Origin: Sipunculus nudus
Lineage: Eukaryota; Annelida; Sipuncula; Golfingiida; Sipunculidae
DNA: 64,000 nucleotides
Assembly (NCBI GenBank): GCA_026874595.1
Contig: CM049318.1
Coordinates: 35,237,956 to 35,301,955 of the forward strand
Direction of reading: 5' to 3'
The notes under the pieces are model-generated. The model worked only from the letters and a program-made list of their open reading frames with translations, made no database searches and was not told the DNA's origin. The translations under genes were made by a program, and so were the position numbers. Positions 27,483 to 42,400 of the stretch are shown in pieces (the first letter of the stretch is position 1; the number at the start of each line of letters is the position of its first letter).

Positions 27483-30400
27483 TCATTCGTCGCTCATGTA
27501 AAGCCGGATAAGGTCGTACTCGTCGTTCAGATTACGGCCTTTTCGGGGGGGTAATATCGCAAGCGGTTGTGTTTGGCGGATCGTGTTTAGTGTGTTACAT
27601 AAAACCGTAAACAGTTCCGAATCATGAATAGGGCCTTTGGTCTGTGTCTGATGCTTGTGCACACCAGGGGTGGGTACGTGCATGTTCCTGTGTTCCACGT
27701 GTCGATCAACCGGAATGTCAACCGGAACGAACTCGCGACTTGATCTGGGAGAGCGGGGTGTGGCCGTCATTTCACGTGAACCGAATAAAGTGGACGGTTG
27801 ACCCTCCCGCTGGTAGGAACGGCTTGGCTGGTCTTCGTAGACGAATTGAACGCCTTGTCTCCGTGTATCCTCATTTTTAACATTTTTGCGATGGTCTTCA
27901 CGTGCACCTGTTGCATCCTTCACGTATGAGGTGTCCCTGGCATCAGTCGTGTGGATGCTTATCCCCAATAACGTATCGGATTCCTGTGATTGTGTAACAT
28001 CTGATTTTGTAGAAACGTTTGCGTAAGGAGCTCTGTACTGTGGCTCAGTAACACCTGTTTCTGTAGGTACTTTTGTTTTAGGGGCTCCATATTGTGGCGC
28101 AATCACTTTTGATTCTGTAGAGACCTTTGTGTATGGAGATATGTGTTGTAGCGCAGTTTGGACGGGATCGGTCAACATGGATACATGTATGGTTGGTTTG
28201 GCGGGTATATTTGTTCTGTTAGGAATGATGTTGTCGTGGGATTGTGTATCTTTTAGACGCAACCCTTTTTCACGCCGTCTGGTATTTGGGTGTTTAGATT
28301 TATGAATTAACGGACGGTTTGGCTGTGAATGGCTCTTCAATCGTTGCCTGTCACCCGTCTCATATGTATCCGATGATACATTCTGTGTTTCCGCAGTACC
28401 TGATAGAGTGCGAATGTCTCCTATACTCATGTTAGCAAATGACTCTGTTATTTCCCTAGATATGCCTGCCCTTTGTTGTGCATATGGACCGGAGCCCATC
28501 TTACCATGTATTGTTACGTCATCACACAATTCGTAACTACGATGTTGTTTCCTGTGAGGCAGGTGTTCTTGTACGTCATCGTCTGACTTTGATTGTATAT
28601 TTGCGCATGATGTATCACTTGCGGTTTGTGAGACAGGTAACGGAGATATATCACGCGAGTTGCTATTCAGCAACTCCTCCGTCTGTTGTATCTCGTGAAA
28701 CAGAGACACGCCGTCATCTTCTGACCCTGTGTGTCCCTGTGTCATATGGTGTTGCTGTACATTTAGATTTTGTAGTTCTGTATCTGAGAGTTCGTCGACA
28801 CGAAACTGTGTTTCATTGTCGTTGGGCCTTGCAACTTCTTCGTTTGTGTACATCTGCAACGGGAATTCTGGGTGCTGGTCCGACGAAACACACTCCAGGT
28901 GACCGCGATCACACCAAGGGATGAGTCCCGCGTCATCGCTCGCCTTTGTTGTGCGGACTCTGTAAACCCTTCGAAACCAACCCCGTTCAACTTCAACGGG
29001 ACCGCATATCCTTTCGCCATACGTAAACGACAGTTGGTTTACTTTCTCGTTGTGTTCGTTTGCCACAGCGTACCCCGTCGGCAGGAACCGCTCACCACCG
29101 TCCGTGTTGAGACCGTCTGTAAGTATCTGCACGCTTATTATAGGAATGAACGTCGAACCCCTCAAACCATCCAGGTACTTGTTGACTGGGACGTGAGTGC
29201 TGCTAGACGCGGACGACCTCGGAAGTGCAGCAAACAAGGGCAGGGCGCTTTGGTCGAAAGAGAAGAAGTACCGGAGTATATCTGTTGGGCAGGTGTCCGC
29301 CGTGAGAGGGGCAGGGTAAGCAGAAGCCGGATCGATGATGCTATCCACGTTTGGGTTGTAAGTGGAATTGGTCCATTCGCGATGAAAAGGTATTTTGCTG
29401 CCGGCCACGGTGTCGTAACACGTGGCCAATGGTATACCCGTGACGAGCGAAAAGAGGATGACGTCAAATCGGCACCAACCTTGTGCCTTGCTTTTCATAC
29501 CCGAGCATGGCCACGATACATCATACGCTCGCACGTTGGAGCCATCCTGTACGTATTCTTCCGGCTTGTCCAACCCGTACACGTGTTGAAGGACACTCCG
29601 CTGCATATCTGCTGCTTCATGCATTGCTACCTCTCTTTCTTCGAATTGAAAACCATTGTTTTCATTTCCACATCTCGTTGGCAAGTGCGTGTATTCTTCC
29701 AAGATGTGGTCCCAAACTGACCCGACACCGTGGCCGTGTTGTGCCCACAGTGTTTCCAAGACTTCGGAGTCGATCATACGTCCGGCTGTCACTGCATAAG
29801 CCATAAAGCCTCTTAGCGTTTCGGCAACACGCAAGCACAAACGGTCGTCCCATCGTGGCTGATTGTTTGTTGACCATCGCGTCGGTATATCCTTGCTCAG
29901 AACGTAGTGGTGGAGGCCTGTTTTACCGAGCAAGGCTTTCAGGCCCCAGTGCACATTGGAGCCGCAAAACGCGAAGACAGCTGCCGTACATGTTGCCAAC
30001 CAGAAAAGGTGTGAGGTCCGTCCCGTGTCCGAAATGATGCTGTCCGTCATCCTGACCCATTGAAAGAGATCTTTGTCTTTCAAATTGTAGACGGGTCTCC
30101 CACACACGTTAAAAAAGGTCGGCAATTCGCCCCAGGGCCCGACGTCTTGCTCACCGTTTATTGCCCTGGCGGAATTCACTTTTTTCATGGCCAGACAGAA
30201 CCTGATCCCGTACACCCACAGGCAGTGCCATGTCTCCTGGGCTTTTTGTGAGCTGATCCACCATCCCTTGACGCCATCCGACCGCGTCTCAACACCTGTC
30301 TGACGTCCATGCTCAGCCTTCAGTGCTTCCAATGTTTGTCGCGTGATCAACGGATATACGCATTCGAGTACCCTGAACACGTGCCGCGCGACCTTGTATA

Positions 30401-33400
30401 AACCAGATGTGTTACTGGTGCCATCGTTCGGAATTAGGTCCGTGACGGAAACAGTTTGTTTTGTCGTAATACGATCCAGGGGTTCACGACTGAACGGCAA
30501 GGCGGCTTCCACTGTGATGTGTTCTGACGAACTGTCCTGTCGTCCGGCGGCTTGCGCTAACCCTGTCGTGCAACAAAATATTGTGTCCATGTCACATTGC
30601 GGCACTGTGTAACAGTCGTTTTCGTTTGTACATGTGAACAACCAGTTCCCTTCGTAACGCGCACCCTCTCTAGTACTCAAAGCGATATCGTGTTCTCCGC
30701 GTGCCTTGAAAAACTGTTGAAATATAGTACATTGCGTTTGGAAAGTACTTGGGTCATTCAGAAACATAACAGTGTCTTCTGACAATAATGGACGCACTAC
30801 GGACATGTGGTATGCTGCGGCGTCTAATTCGTTGTGGCCATCAGACTGTTCTCGGATATGCATCCACGCAGAGACGGGTCCGATAATTTCGTAAAGGCTA
30901 GAACACGTATTTGGCTCGGGTTTCCGCATTAGTCGCGTGAAACCTAAACTTGTGGAATTTGCCACAACAGCAACCAAAGGAACACCGGGCGGTTTGGTTG
31001 CGTACACGTCGTCAATGTGAGCAAAGCTGTAATGTGAACGTGGGTTGTCAACGTTGCCGTGCGTGACCTCCTGCATGCACACATGCAAGCTCAAATGTGC
31101 CTGCACTAACACACGTTCCTGTAACGGGGAGGGTTGAGTTCGCAGCACAACGTGCACCATGTGGTTTAAACACTCTTCTGGTAACCAACCGCCCGGGTCA
31201 GATGGGTACGTGTAACCTGACACACAAACGTCCATTATCACACGCGTTGAATTCCACGTTTCGTAACCTACCGTGATATTGTTTTTCTTTAACACTGTGA
31301 GCATTCGGGCTTGTTGATCCATTTGACAGTTTACTCTTGCCAACCAGGCGGAACAGAGTTGCCTTAATGCGTCAGGGAAGGGATGGAGCATTATACCTGT
31401 TCCAGACTGGTATGAGATAACTTGTTTGAACAGGAGGTCGCATTCCGCCCGGCTATCGTATTCTACACAAGAGCCCCAATTGTTCTCTTTCTGGCTCTTT
31501 TTATAAATGTTATGTGTTTTTTCTTGGTGCAACTGCCTGACATCCTTTTGGGAAAGCGTACATTTGTACACCTTAGGGATGTTATCCAGCCAGACGCGCA
31601 CGCGTTTCAGGTTTTCTTTGTCGTCTGTGTCGTCATGTGACACGTGCCGAACAAACGCGGTCATCAAACGTTCTCTGACGACCATACCGTCACACCACCA
31701 CGATTCTTCACACTCTCGTCTTTCGTCTGGTGTGTCAAGATGCGTCGCCCTTTGTATCAATTCCAAAAACGCTTGGTATGCATCGATCCTCGTTTTACAC
31801 GTGTTATATACCTCGTTTAACACTTGCAGACTGACGTTTTCGGTTATGTTGATACGAATTTCTGTGGTTGATGGCCATGTGTGTTGCAACCTGCTGAAAG
31901 CATCTTCCGCTTCCATCATCATACGGGATAGTTCTTCCCTTTTGTTTTGCACATCCGCCTTATACGAACCTACAGTTCCGAAGGGGATGGAATCATGTTG
32001 TAAAAGGTTGCGCAGGTTTTGTTCCGTATATTCCATAATTGCCACTGACATCTGCACAGCTTGTTGAACAGAACGTCTACATTCGGTGAGACGCCCCTCT
32101 ACGTGTGTATAGTCGTGCAGCTGTTGCTGCTGCATGTCAAACAGACTGAAGACCATAAGGCTTGCTAAACATCCGAGAGTGTGATGCACCGATAACGCGT
32201 TCGCGTGATACGTCATCTGTTCAGTATGTAAGGAGATGAGGTCGAGATGTAGTTTGTCGGCGAGTATCAACATTCGCTGCGTGACATCTTCCTCTATATC
32301 CGCAGCTAACTGTTCTACGACACAAGACATGATGTCTGGTACGCTGCGCATGTTGTCTGTTTGAGAATGCGACATTTCCTCTGTGTACTTCTTCCCCATT
32401 AGCGCACGAGTGTCGTCCATATACCTGTTGCATATGTGTTCGTACCACTTACAGGATGTTAAAATGCATTGTATGATCAACTTGCCATGTTCACAGTGTC
32501 TTTCAACTGTTCGGATACATTTATCGATAAGCGTCTTTATGCCATTACGCAAATCGTCAGTATCCGGATTCCTGTTTTGCTCATTTACTTTACGTTGCAG
32601 GAATTCTTTGCATGCTGACACGTTGTTTTCTATCAGCGTGGTCCGCCGATCATGTTCTTTGTCAACAGCTCGTTTTGTCAGTTGTATAATTTGTTGTTGT
32701 GTGTTTGCTGATTCGTGCATGAAATTCCTCGTGCCATAACAGGTATGCAGGTGAGTTGACACTTGCGTTTCTGTATATATCTTTGCCTGCAACCAATCCA
32801 AGAACAACTGGCTGCTTTTATCGTCCAGCTGCTTGATCCATGCGTCGAGTATATATTGGGGTATATAGGTGCTTACTTCATTTTGCAGACGTTGCAGGGA
32901 ATCCTGAATGGCAGACTGTGTCCTATTCCACGAAGGATACACAGTTTGAATGAGCCACGTATGAGCGTATCGGAAACTGTATATTATGGTCATAGCGTCC
33001 TGTAAGATGTCCTGTAGTTCACCTGTATGTCGTATGATGTTATGCAGGTTAACGGAAATACCTTTTCCCGCCACTGTCACATCGTCACAGGGCTGCCCAT
33101 GGAATAAAGCCGTTTCTGCAACGATCAACTGGTGCCCGCTTGATATGTCGTTCCGGATTCGGTCTACAATAGCATGCACACTCTGTTTAAAATTATCCGC
33201 GTACTTAAGGGCCGTTTGATAGCTGGATCCAGTGATTTGCAACGCTAACGTTTGAAATGCTGTGAGGGTTCCTGCCACAAGATCGTACACGTACTGGTAT
33301 TCCTGCGACTGCAGGATCCAGGAAACGGTGGAGAGCGAAGACTGTACGCGCTCACCCATGCGAGAAGCTTTATCTAGCCATTCACGCAAGTCGGGCACAT

Positions 33401-36400
33401 CTTCAGTCGGGTCCAACCTGCTGTCAGCTGGTATTTCAGAACGTAGTATCTTTTCACCCTGTTCGAACGCCCACCTGCGAATGGACTGCGCGAGGTTTTT
33501 GGTACTGCCTAAAGTGGCATCAACTGATTTGTTCAGAAGTCCCACCAGACCGTCGAACCATTTTACATCGTCAGGCTTCAGCTGCTTCAGAAGTGTCATG
33601 ACGTTGTTACCTGTACCACCTGTTATAAACATCCCATCCGTGCCGCCCCAGTGAGCATTCTCCTGGAGCAGTTGGTAGCATCGGTTCAGTAGTTCGCGTA
33701 CATTACATGTACGGTGCGCTATGCATTGGTAGTGTACGTGCTCGTCTGTCAAGTGGTAATTCACCAGGATGTCCTGCATTTCCTGTATGGCATCTTTCAG
33801 TATATCCTTTATCACACCCTCTAGCTGCTTACGCAGGTGTGAAATGTAGCGTTGTTTCAACATCTTTTCCGCCTTGCCCACCCGTTCCTGCTTGTTTACG
33901 CTATCTGGCTCCTTGGCTATTTCTTGTTTCAACATGTTCAGTTCATTTTGTATATGTCGTAAACTGTACAATGCATAGCTAACGCTTTGAAAACTGTTGT
34001 CCACGTTTGTGGTAGCTTCCTGTGCTGCTGTTTCCACATATTTGAGTTTCGTTTCGAACATATCTGCCATACAACTGCGCTTGGTGTGCTCCATGTCGTG
34101 CATTTCCATCATGTTGTGAAGGCGGTCGAGGTTAGCCGTCACAGATGTCCAAGCTGGCGTTTGTGGATACAGGTTCTCGACACTTTGCTTTAGTCGATCG
34201 GTGATCATGTGGCTAATTGCATTCCCGGCACTTTCTATTCCGCTGATGACGACATGGCCGGCTTCCAGTTCCTGCCTGTACGTGGTTCGGGTTCCCGTCC
34301 TCGCGGCAACTATGTCGACAAGACGGTACAGGCGTTTAGCTAAAGGAATGTCACTCGTCCCAAGCTGTTTAACGCCAAGCTGTGTGCCAAACCTGACCTG
34401 ATCCTGCAGCCGCGTGGGACATTCCAGGACACGCGCCAGGTGTCGGAAGAGCGAATCCAGCATCCGGGTAACCTCATCTGTTGGCCCACATCTGTTCACG
34501 TGTTGTAGTATGGTGTCGGGCAGATTTGCTTTTTCAGATAAACCGGTGGTCAGCAATTTATTATAAGCCTCGGTAACATGGTCTGCAGGTTCGCCGTGAT
34601 CGGACCCGGTGTGTTTGTTATCCATGTCGGTTTTTTGTCTTAGGTGTTCCGCACGCACATTCAGCAGCTGAATCTGGTGTATGGCTGCATTGATGCTTTT
34701 GTCCGCTGTATGCAGTTTTTTCGCGAAACCACCGTCTCCTTTGTTCCAATGGGTACCCGCCGCTGCTTTTGCTGCCGTCAGGGCGTTTAGCGTGTCATTC
34801 AGTCGTTTTTGTGAGTCGCGCAGTTGGTTGTTCGCTTGGTCCAGTCCGGTTTGGTCCCACGTGGTAATGAGATGATGCATGCCGTCCTTAGAAAAACTTT
34901 CGATATCCTCTGAACTGGCCTGTATGGCAGACGCCGAACCTCGTACGGTTTCCGTGCAATCTCGCACGGTCTGATCCGTCCACTCGTTGAAAACCTGAAT
35001 GATGCAATGGAGCAATACGTTGCTGGTCCTCTTCGGGGTGGTTTCTCTCCAAGCCCGTTCTGTGAGAAATTGAATGCGGCTGGCGTTGTCTGTGTCACGC
35101 GCGCACTGCTCTGCCCGAAGGTTTTGATAGATTTCAAGCAAAGTTTCGGCTTCTTTACGTTTCCGTTGATATTGCTGTTTCTTGTCTGAGTTGTCCGAGC
35201 ACATGTGTTCAAGCAATCCGAAAACGGCCGGGACTTCATCCGCGATACAACGTGGAGCATCCTGTGAGGCACCGTCGTCTAGTCCGCTTGTGTACGCGTG
35301 TGCCAACCGCTCTACGTCTTCTGTCAAACGGTCTGTCCAATGTGAACAGTGCAAGCAGAGATCCGTAACCTCTTCTTTAGTGAGCGGATAGATCGTGTCC
35401 ATGTATTGTGCCAGGTTGCTTGTCACGTCTGTGAGAGTGCCACTTGCAGTGAGATCTCTGACGATTTCCTCGCGCCTCTGGCGTTTTTCTTTAGCTTCCA
35501 GTTCTTTTCTTTTAGTCTGCATGACCCTCTTGGCCTCCTCTATCTGTGTGCGTGTGATTGGTTCGGTTTTTTTAAAACGGATCTGCTCCTTCTCCTTATT
35601 TCCCCAAAAAGTAGCGTCCTTGCTGGCGACCAGCGTTCCGTCTACCACGCAGTTACCGCGTCTGAGTTTGTCCAAGGTGCTGTTGTGTATATCGAGTACT
35701 CCCACCTGCTGATCGAGTTCCTTCTTGTACATATCGATATCACGTGTATTTTCAAATTGAAACGTCTTGCATGCCTGGATCCATGCACGTGTCTTTTCCG
35801 TTGAGGTGTTGTATTGTTCAGTGGCGACCAGCACTTCTTTCAACCATGCCGTTTCTGCTGCAGCCGTTTCTGCCGCAGCAGTTTGCGCCGCGTGTGTTCT
35901 GGCTATCAATTCGTCATCACCTGTGCCCCGAACGGTAGAGGACTGCCCAGGACTGCTTGCGGTTTGTGCCTGTACATGCTCGGCTGTTTTCCAGCCTTGC
36001 AACTTTCCTATGAGCGCGTTTGCCTTATCGTTCTTTGCATTCAGTAACTGTAGTATCTTCTTCAAGCCGTCCGAACGACATCCTTTTACGTCGAACGGCT
36101 GGTCCTGATTCCCACCTAACTTTTGAAGCCATGCTGCGGCTTTATCCTCACACCACGAAAGTGATTTCTTCACCTGGCTCACCTTTTCAATGTGTTCTTC
36201 CAGGAGAGTGACATTCTTACGGTTGCTTTCGTCCGACGTGTACGACGCGTCTACGTTTCTGAACATCTCATCTACTCGACTTACGTGTTCATTTATCTGC
36301 TTTTCCAATTCCTCGCTTTCGGCGTTCCACACGTTTTTGAAACAGCAGCGCAACCCTTTCAGAATAGGTTTGGTGCCGGGCTGACGAGCCCAGGCGATCA

Positions 36401-39400
36401 ACCTGTTCAGCTTGTCCTCGCGGGAATCGTTGTGAGAGGCATTATAAACGTCCTTGCAAACTCCGAGCAACTCCTGCAGCTCAGCGCCGGTACTGTCAGG
36501 TTTCTCAAGTAGACAGATGTAACACGGTAGTTTTTCAGGCGGAGCATCGCATCCAGGTGGACACGATTGCTCATAGTCAGACAATGCAATTTCGACGTCT
36601 TTGACCACGTTATTGACCCACACTTCCACCGCCTGTTTCCCAAACGATACATCGTCCTTTTGCAGAGGCAGAAGAGATTGTACGACGTTTCTGGCTCTCG
36701 CGTATTCCAGTTGACCGCTTTTCACGAGCTGCAGCAGTTGTTTTCTCTCTGCGTCCTTTTCCTGTTTACTCAGTTTCTCCAACTGTGCCCGCAGTTTCGT
36801 TCTCACTTTCTCTGTGTCCGGCAGGTCGGGGATCGCATACACCTCTGCGATGACCCGCAATTCATCCCATATCTCTGCGGGGATGCCATGGTCTTTCATA
36901 AGAACATTTTTGGTTGTGCGTCGCAGGGATTGCCCATCACCCTCCAGCTCGTCGATCGTTTGTATAAACGATGCTGCTTCTGTGCACGAAGAGCACTCAG
37001 TACCCATGCAACGTTTAATAATTTCCTCGAGGTGGCGCTTATGAGAGGCGTAATCGTCCTTGGCTTTGCTTACCCGCGTGTTCCATTTTTTCACCTCCGG
37101 GCACCTCTGAGCAATGGTAGCGATGCGCACCTGCATTGGTGTATTCTTTTCCGTCAATATGCGACGGGTTTCGTCCCGCGTCAAAGGATCGTTCTCGTGA
37201 CGGTCGTTATTCACTTCGTCGGACTGGTTTTCTCTCACTGATGCCGTTTCGGGCGCTGAAGGAGGGCCCTCCGTTGGTTCAGTTTCGGTCAGCGGCGTTA
37301 AAGGGACATTCATTCTCTTCCGGTGCGACTTGCGGAGCTGTGGTAGTGACACTACCCGTGCGCTCACAGCAGCTATGTCCTGCTCAATTTGTTTCAACTC
37401 TTTCTGCAGCTTTTTCTCCGTTTCTGTCAACGTGTTATGCCATTGTCCATTTTTTTTAGAGGTAACCCTGTACTGTGCTGCAGATTCATAAACGCTTCTG
37501 AGCAGTTCCCGCAAGTCTTCCTGCATACATGTGATCTTTATCTTCATGCGTCTTAAACTTTTTTCATCGTCACCACTGGTCCCGCTTCTGATACGGAGCC
37601 TCATCAGACGTAATTGGGGCATAATCTGACCGAGCATTGCATCGACTCGTTCGTCGAGTACAGAAGCGTCCAGTTCGTACCATGTCTCGAGGCACGCGCC
37701 GATCTTATCATGTACACATTGCAAAGAAGCATTCTCGAGCCATGCTTTCAGTTGATCCACCATGTCTATCAGCGTTTTGTTATGGTCGACGGCGCTGGCG
37801 CGCAGCACCCTGTACATTTCCAACAGCGCTCTGCCCGTCGCAACTTGTGTATCCGTTTCTTTGTGTAACCAGAAAATCCCGGGCACTCCACGGGGTGGCT
37901 CGGCCAACATGGACGGTGACTCTTCTGCTTTTTTTTCGATGTGGATCAGGGCATATTCGATGTAATCGGCCATGTTCGTCATCCATGCATCGACGGTACT
38001 CTTAGCGTCTTTTTCTTCTGCGGGCGTTATTGGCAGGACGTGCTGGTATTTCGACTCGTTTCGTTTCACGTCATCGTACGTGACACTGGGGTCTCGCAAT
38101 TCGTTCAAAAGGCCTGCCCGCATGTCTGCGATTGTTTGATCATTTTCTTTCTTTTCCCTTTTGGCTGCTTCTGTTTCTGCCTTGTCTAAAGCCTTTGTAG
38201 CCTTCGCTGTGTTAGGCATTATGTTTATCTTGTGCTTACGCTCTACTTTCTTTTTCACAATCAGGGGTATATCGACGCCCTGTGATGATGGGATATTCGT
38301 ACGCGCTCGCAGTGCTTTCGTCTTCAACATTGTCAGTTTCTGCTTCATTTCCTCTACCTCCTCGATATTTCCAACCACTTTGGACGTGCAAATTGCACAG
38401 AAATGTGCAAGTGTGTCTCTACGTTCGTTGTATACTTTGACTGCCTCTTCATACCGTTTGACCAACGACGCAGCATGTTCGTCCATCTTTCCGTGCGTCA
38501 CGCCTTTTGAGGGGCGACCTCTGTTGTTTGAAGCTTTTCCGGGTTGACTTTTGATATGGAGCTTCTTGCGGGTCGATGTGTTCAGATCGTCGACTCCTGG
38601 GTCGCCTTCGCCTGATCGCGGAGGGGTCTGTTCATCACGGGTGATGTCACCCTGCACATCTTCCATTTCTTCCGTCTCGGATGGACCCGAATGTTGCTCG
38701 TATGCCGCCACATCCTGCTCTTCCATATCCGCTTCAGCCCCTGTGTTACAGGCGGAGGCGGGGTTTGGTTGGCCTGCCCCGTCATCGGGCTGCTCCTGAG
38801 CAGGTCTTGTGGCGACGTCCTCTTCTGTCGTTTCCTCACGGGTGATGTCACCTTGCACATCTTCCATTTCTTCCGCACCGGACTGACCCGAATGTTGCTC
38901 GGATGCCGCCACATCCTGCTCTTCCATTTTCTCGTCAGCTCCTGTGTTACAGGCTGAGGCGACGTCCTCTTCTCTCGTTTCGTCCACCCGGTCCGACTGC
39001 TGCGTATCAACTGGCGTGTCCGCCCGCGGCGTGCTGTGGACGGGGGCAACAGGGTCCGTTTGCTCTCGGACAGGTGCGTCCACTCGGTTCTCAGTTATAC
39101 TGTACAATCTGCTTTCGTATCCGTTTACTTTCAGCGTGTACGCGAGATTTGTTATATGCTTAATAGCCTCTGCAAGAATGTCAAATCCCAAAAGCACAGA
39201 TGTGCCCGTTGGTGTGACCTTCCCGCGCATGTCCCGACTGTGCGAATCGAAGACGTAATATTTGCTACCTTTTTGCATGACAGCGATTGCGCAGTCTTGG
39301 AGTATCAGGATCGATGATAAGTACCCCTTGTCGTCACACAGAGCCATCCGTAACGTTCTGTAAGTGTTACGGAAATCATTTCTGTTAATCAGGTCGCTCC

Positions 39401-42400
39401 GGTACATGTACGATACCACAGAGAAAGAACGCGAGAAGCAGTCAATCGTTTCCGGCAACTCGTCCAAACAAACGTATCCCGCGTCTTCCACAGGGTACCC
39501 TTTAATGCTGTAGTAAAGCTGGTCGCCGGCGTCTAAAATGTCGTCTAATGTGGAGGTTGTCCAAGTCTCCGGGTCCTCAATGCTGCACCGGATCAAAGCC
39601 ACTGCGCAGTTGGGAACACACTGTTTTCCGACTGAGAACGAAAGAAAATGTTGGTGGTCCCCCTGGTGAAATGACCCCGTCACGCACTTCGTGATCACCG
39701 GGTGTCCAGGTGGTATATCACACGCGTCTGTGTTTGATGCATCTTTTCCCGTTGTATCTTTCTGTGACGCATGCCGGGGAGGTCCGCCTGAACTCGATCG
39801 TGTTTCGTCCGGGCGGTCGCTGCGAGGCATATCTCTCTGTTTGTCAGATCCTCTGCCTTCGTTGGCGGTCTCCGTATCACATGGGCGGTCACCGCGTGAC
39901 GCGACAGTCTTTCCTTGTGTATTGACAGGGACACGCCGTGCGTCGTTCACGCCTCCCTCGTCTTCCACCGTGCCGTCCGACTCATCCATGGTAGTTACAC
40001 TAATAGGCACGTTTCCCTCACATTCGCTACTCTCGTCCATATGCTGTTCCAACGTGTCATCAGACGCATCGCTGTCGTCCATGCTCTGCTCGAACGTGGC
40101 AGGCATATTCTGTATTCTTTCTGTAAGTGAAACAGAACTCGCGTCATCTTGTTCCTGTCCGTCCTGTGTTTCTTCTGTTTGCATAAACGGTGCACCTGTG
40201 ACCGTGTGTGAATCTCTCACCCGCGGTGCTAGGAGGGAAGCGTGGTCCGCGCTGGGGTTTGGGGTCTGCGGACGACAAAGAGTCATATCTACACTATACA
40301 TACCGCCTTTGTCCAGTTGGAAGTACTCCCGAGTTTTTATGTCTTCGAACGTATCACACAACATAACACGTGTCGGATAGTCTCCAGACGTGGAAGGGGC
40401 GCTATCGTCACCTTCCATTTCTCCACACTCTTCCGCGCTGGTTTCCCTCTGCTCACAGGCTGTTGTGTCCATCTGGTCCGACTCGCCCCTCGCGCCGCTC
40501 GTATTTTCTTCATGTGTTGTTTGTTCTGCGTTTTTTGCATGTCCGGCGGTGTCTGCCGCGGTCGGTCGTTCGCCTGCCTTTTCCGAGCCCGAGGGCGTCG
40601 TAACTGTGTCATCAGCGGGCCGGGATGATAACTGACATGGCCGATCGTTCTGCGCACTAGATGCTCTGCGCCGTTGTCCTAGCCGCTTTTTGCGTATGCA
40701 CTTCGGCTCGTCTGCCGACCCAGGGGGTTTCGAGTACGGGTGGTCAACGTGCGCAACGCGTAGCTGGCGCCTCGGTCTCCGCTTGGGAAAGTCAGGAACT
40801 GGTGTGGGGTGTATAACACGAGGTTGTAGTATTTTGGTACTGAGCCGTACCGAGTTGCGTTTAAGACGTCGCGCTGTCTTCCTCAGAGCTTCCTTTTGCT
40901 TGTCGGCAGTAGAATGCTGGTTTGATGGTTTCAAAACACTCTTGTGGCCCTTTCGCCCACGCGTTTCTTTTTTGCACGCACCCGTGTCTGGAGAGCCGTC
41001 TGCGATACGGCGAGCCGCCTCCGCACCACCTGTATGGGCAACAGGCGTGGCTGTTTCTCCTACCGTCCTTAAATGTTGATTTGCATCTTGTTCCGGTGCC
41101 TCATTCTCCCCCACATGTTGCGGATGTTCAGAAGGAATATCTTTGTCAGCAGTATCCCCTGGGACGGCAGAGACAGAAGGCGCGACGTGTTCAGCCCCTG
41201 CGTTTTCCCCCAGATCAGTGACAGAGGGCGCAGTGGGTACCTTATCGGGACAGATGTCTGAAGCGCTAAATATGTCACATTGGTTCATTGCCATCTGCAG
41301 GATGTCCTCTTGGCCCTGCCGCATGGGCGTTCCCTGTGCTGTATCGCTGTGAAATGGAGGGTCTTGGGTACCAGTTGTATCCGTGCTGTGTGCCTTCCCT
41401 TCTTGTATACTTTCTTGTTCGTCGGTTTCATGTTGTTCAATGTGATGTGATGTGCCCCCGCCATCGGCAGTTGCGGGGCAGGGAACAAACCCATTTACTG
41501 TGTCACCTGTAACCTTTTTCTCTTCATGCCGCTCGTCATGCTCTAGGGCGGCGATGATGGTGGCGACGGCACTTTCGGTTTCGTCCGTATCAGATTTACT
41601 CAGTTGTCCCTCTTCACCTCTGGCTTCTTGGCCGATGCTCGAACCTGTTACAGGCCGTTGCTGTGTGTTGACCCCGGTTGATGAAGACACGTTGGACGTG
41701 TCTGAGGGGGTCTTTCTCACAGGGTCATCCTGCTGTTTGCGGTCGTCCTCCCCGTCAAATGAAGGAAGACTGAACGTGGTATCCTCTGTGAAAGGATGTT
41801 GATAGTGTACAGACCCGGACGCGCCCTGGTCAGCAGGTTGTGTCTGAACGCCTTGGTCATTTGATTGTCCATCGCCAAACAGTTCAGATAAAATATCGTT
41901 CAGATCTATACCACCTTCGCACTGTTCCGCACAGTACACGTTTTGATGTCCTATGTGATCAGCCGTTTCTGTGGGCAGTGTCAATTCCCGTGTGTCGTCG
42001 GCTGTGTCACCTGGCACACGATTGGGCTGCCCCGTTCCGCCCTGTTGGTAGACACCATCCGCTACCTGTTGTGCCCCCGCTTCCGACTGCCGCAGTTCGA
42101 TTTCTGCAGCAGCAATTGCGGCTTCTAGTTTGGCCCGTTCTGCTGTAGCTTGTGCGGCTTCTCGAATGGCGCGTTCTGTTTCAGCTTCTGCGGCTTGTAG
42201 TCTGGCGAGTTCTGTTGCGGCCAGTGACATTTCACCTGTCATCATATCGAAATCGGTTTCGTCTTGGTTTGATGACGAGGCTGGAATCTGAGCACCCAGC
42301 ATTGTAAGCTGACCCAGCAATTGTTGGGCGGCATTATCGTCGTCTACGTTCCTATCGGTTTCGTCATTAATCTGTGACATGGCTGGTGGCGATACAGCAC

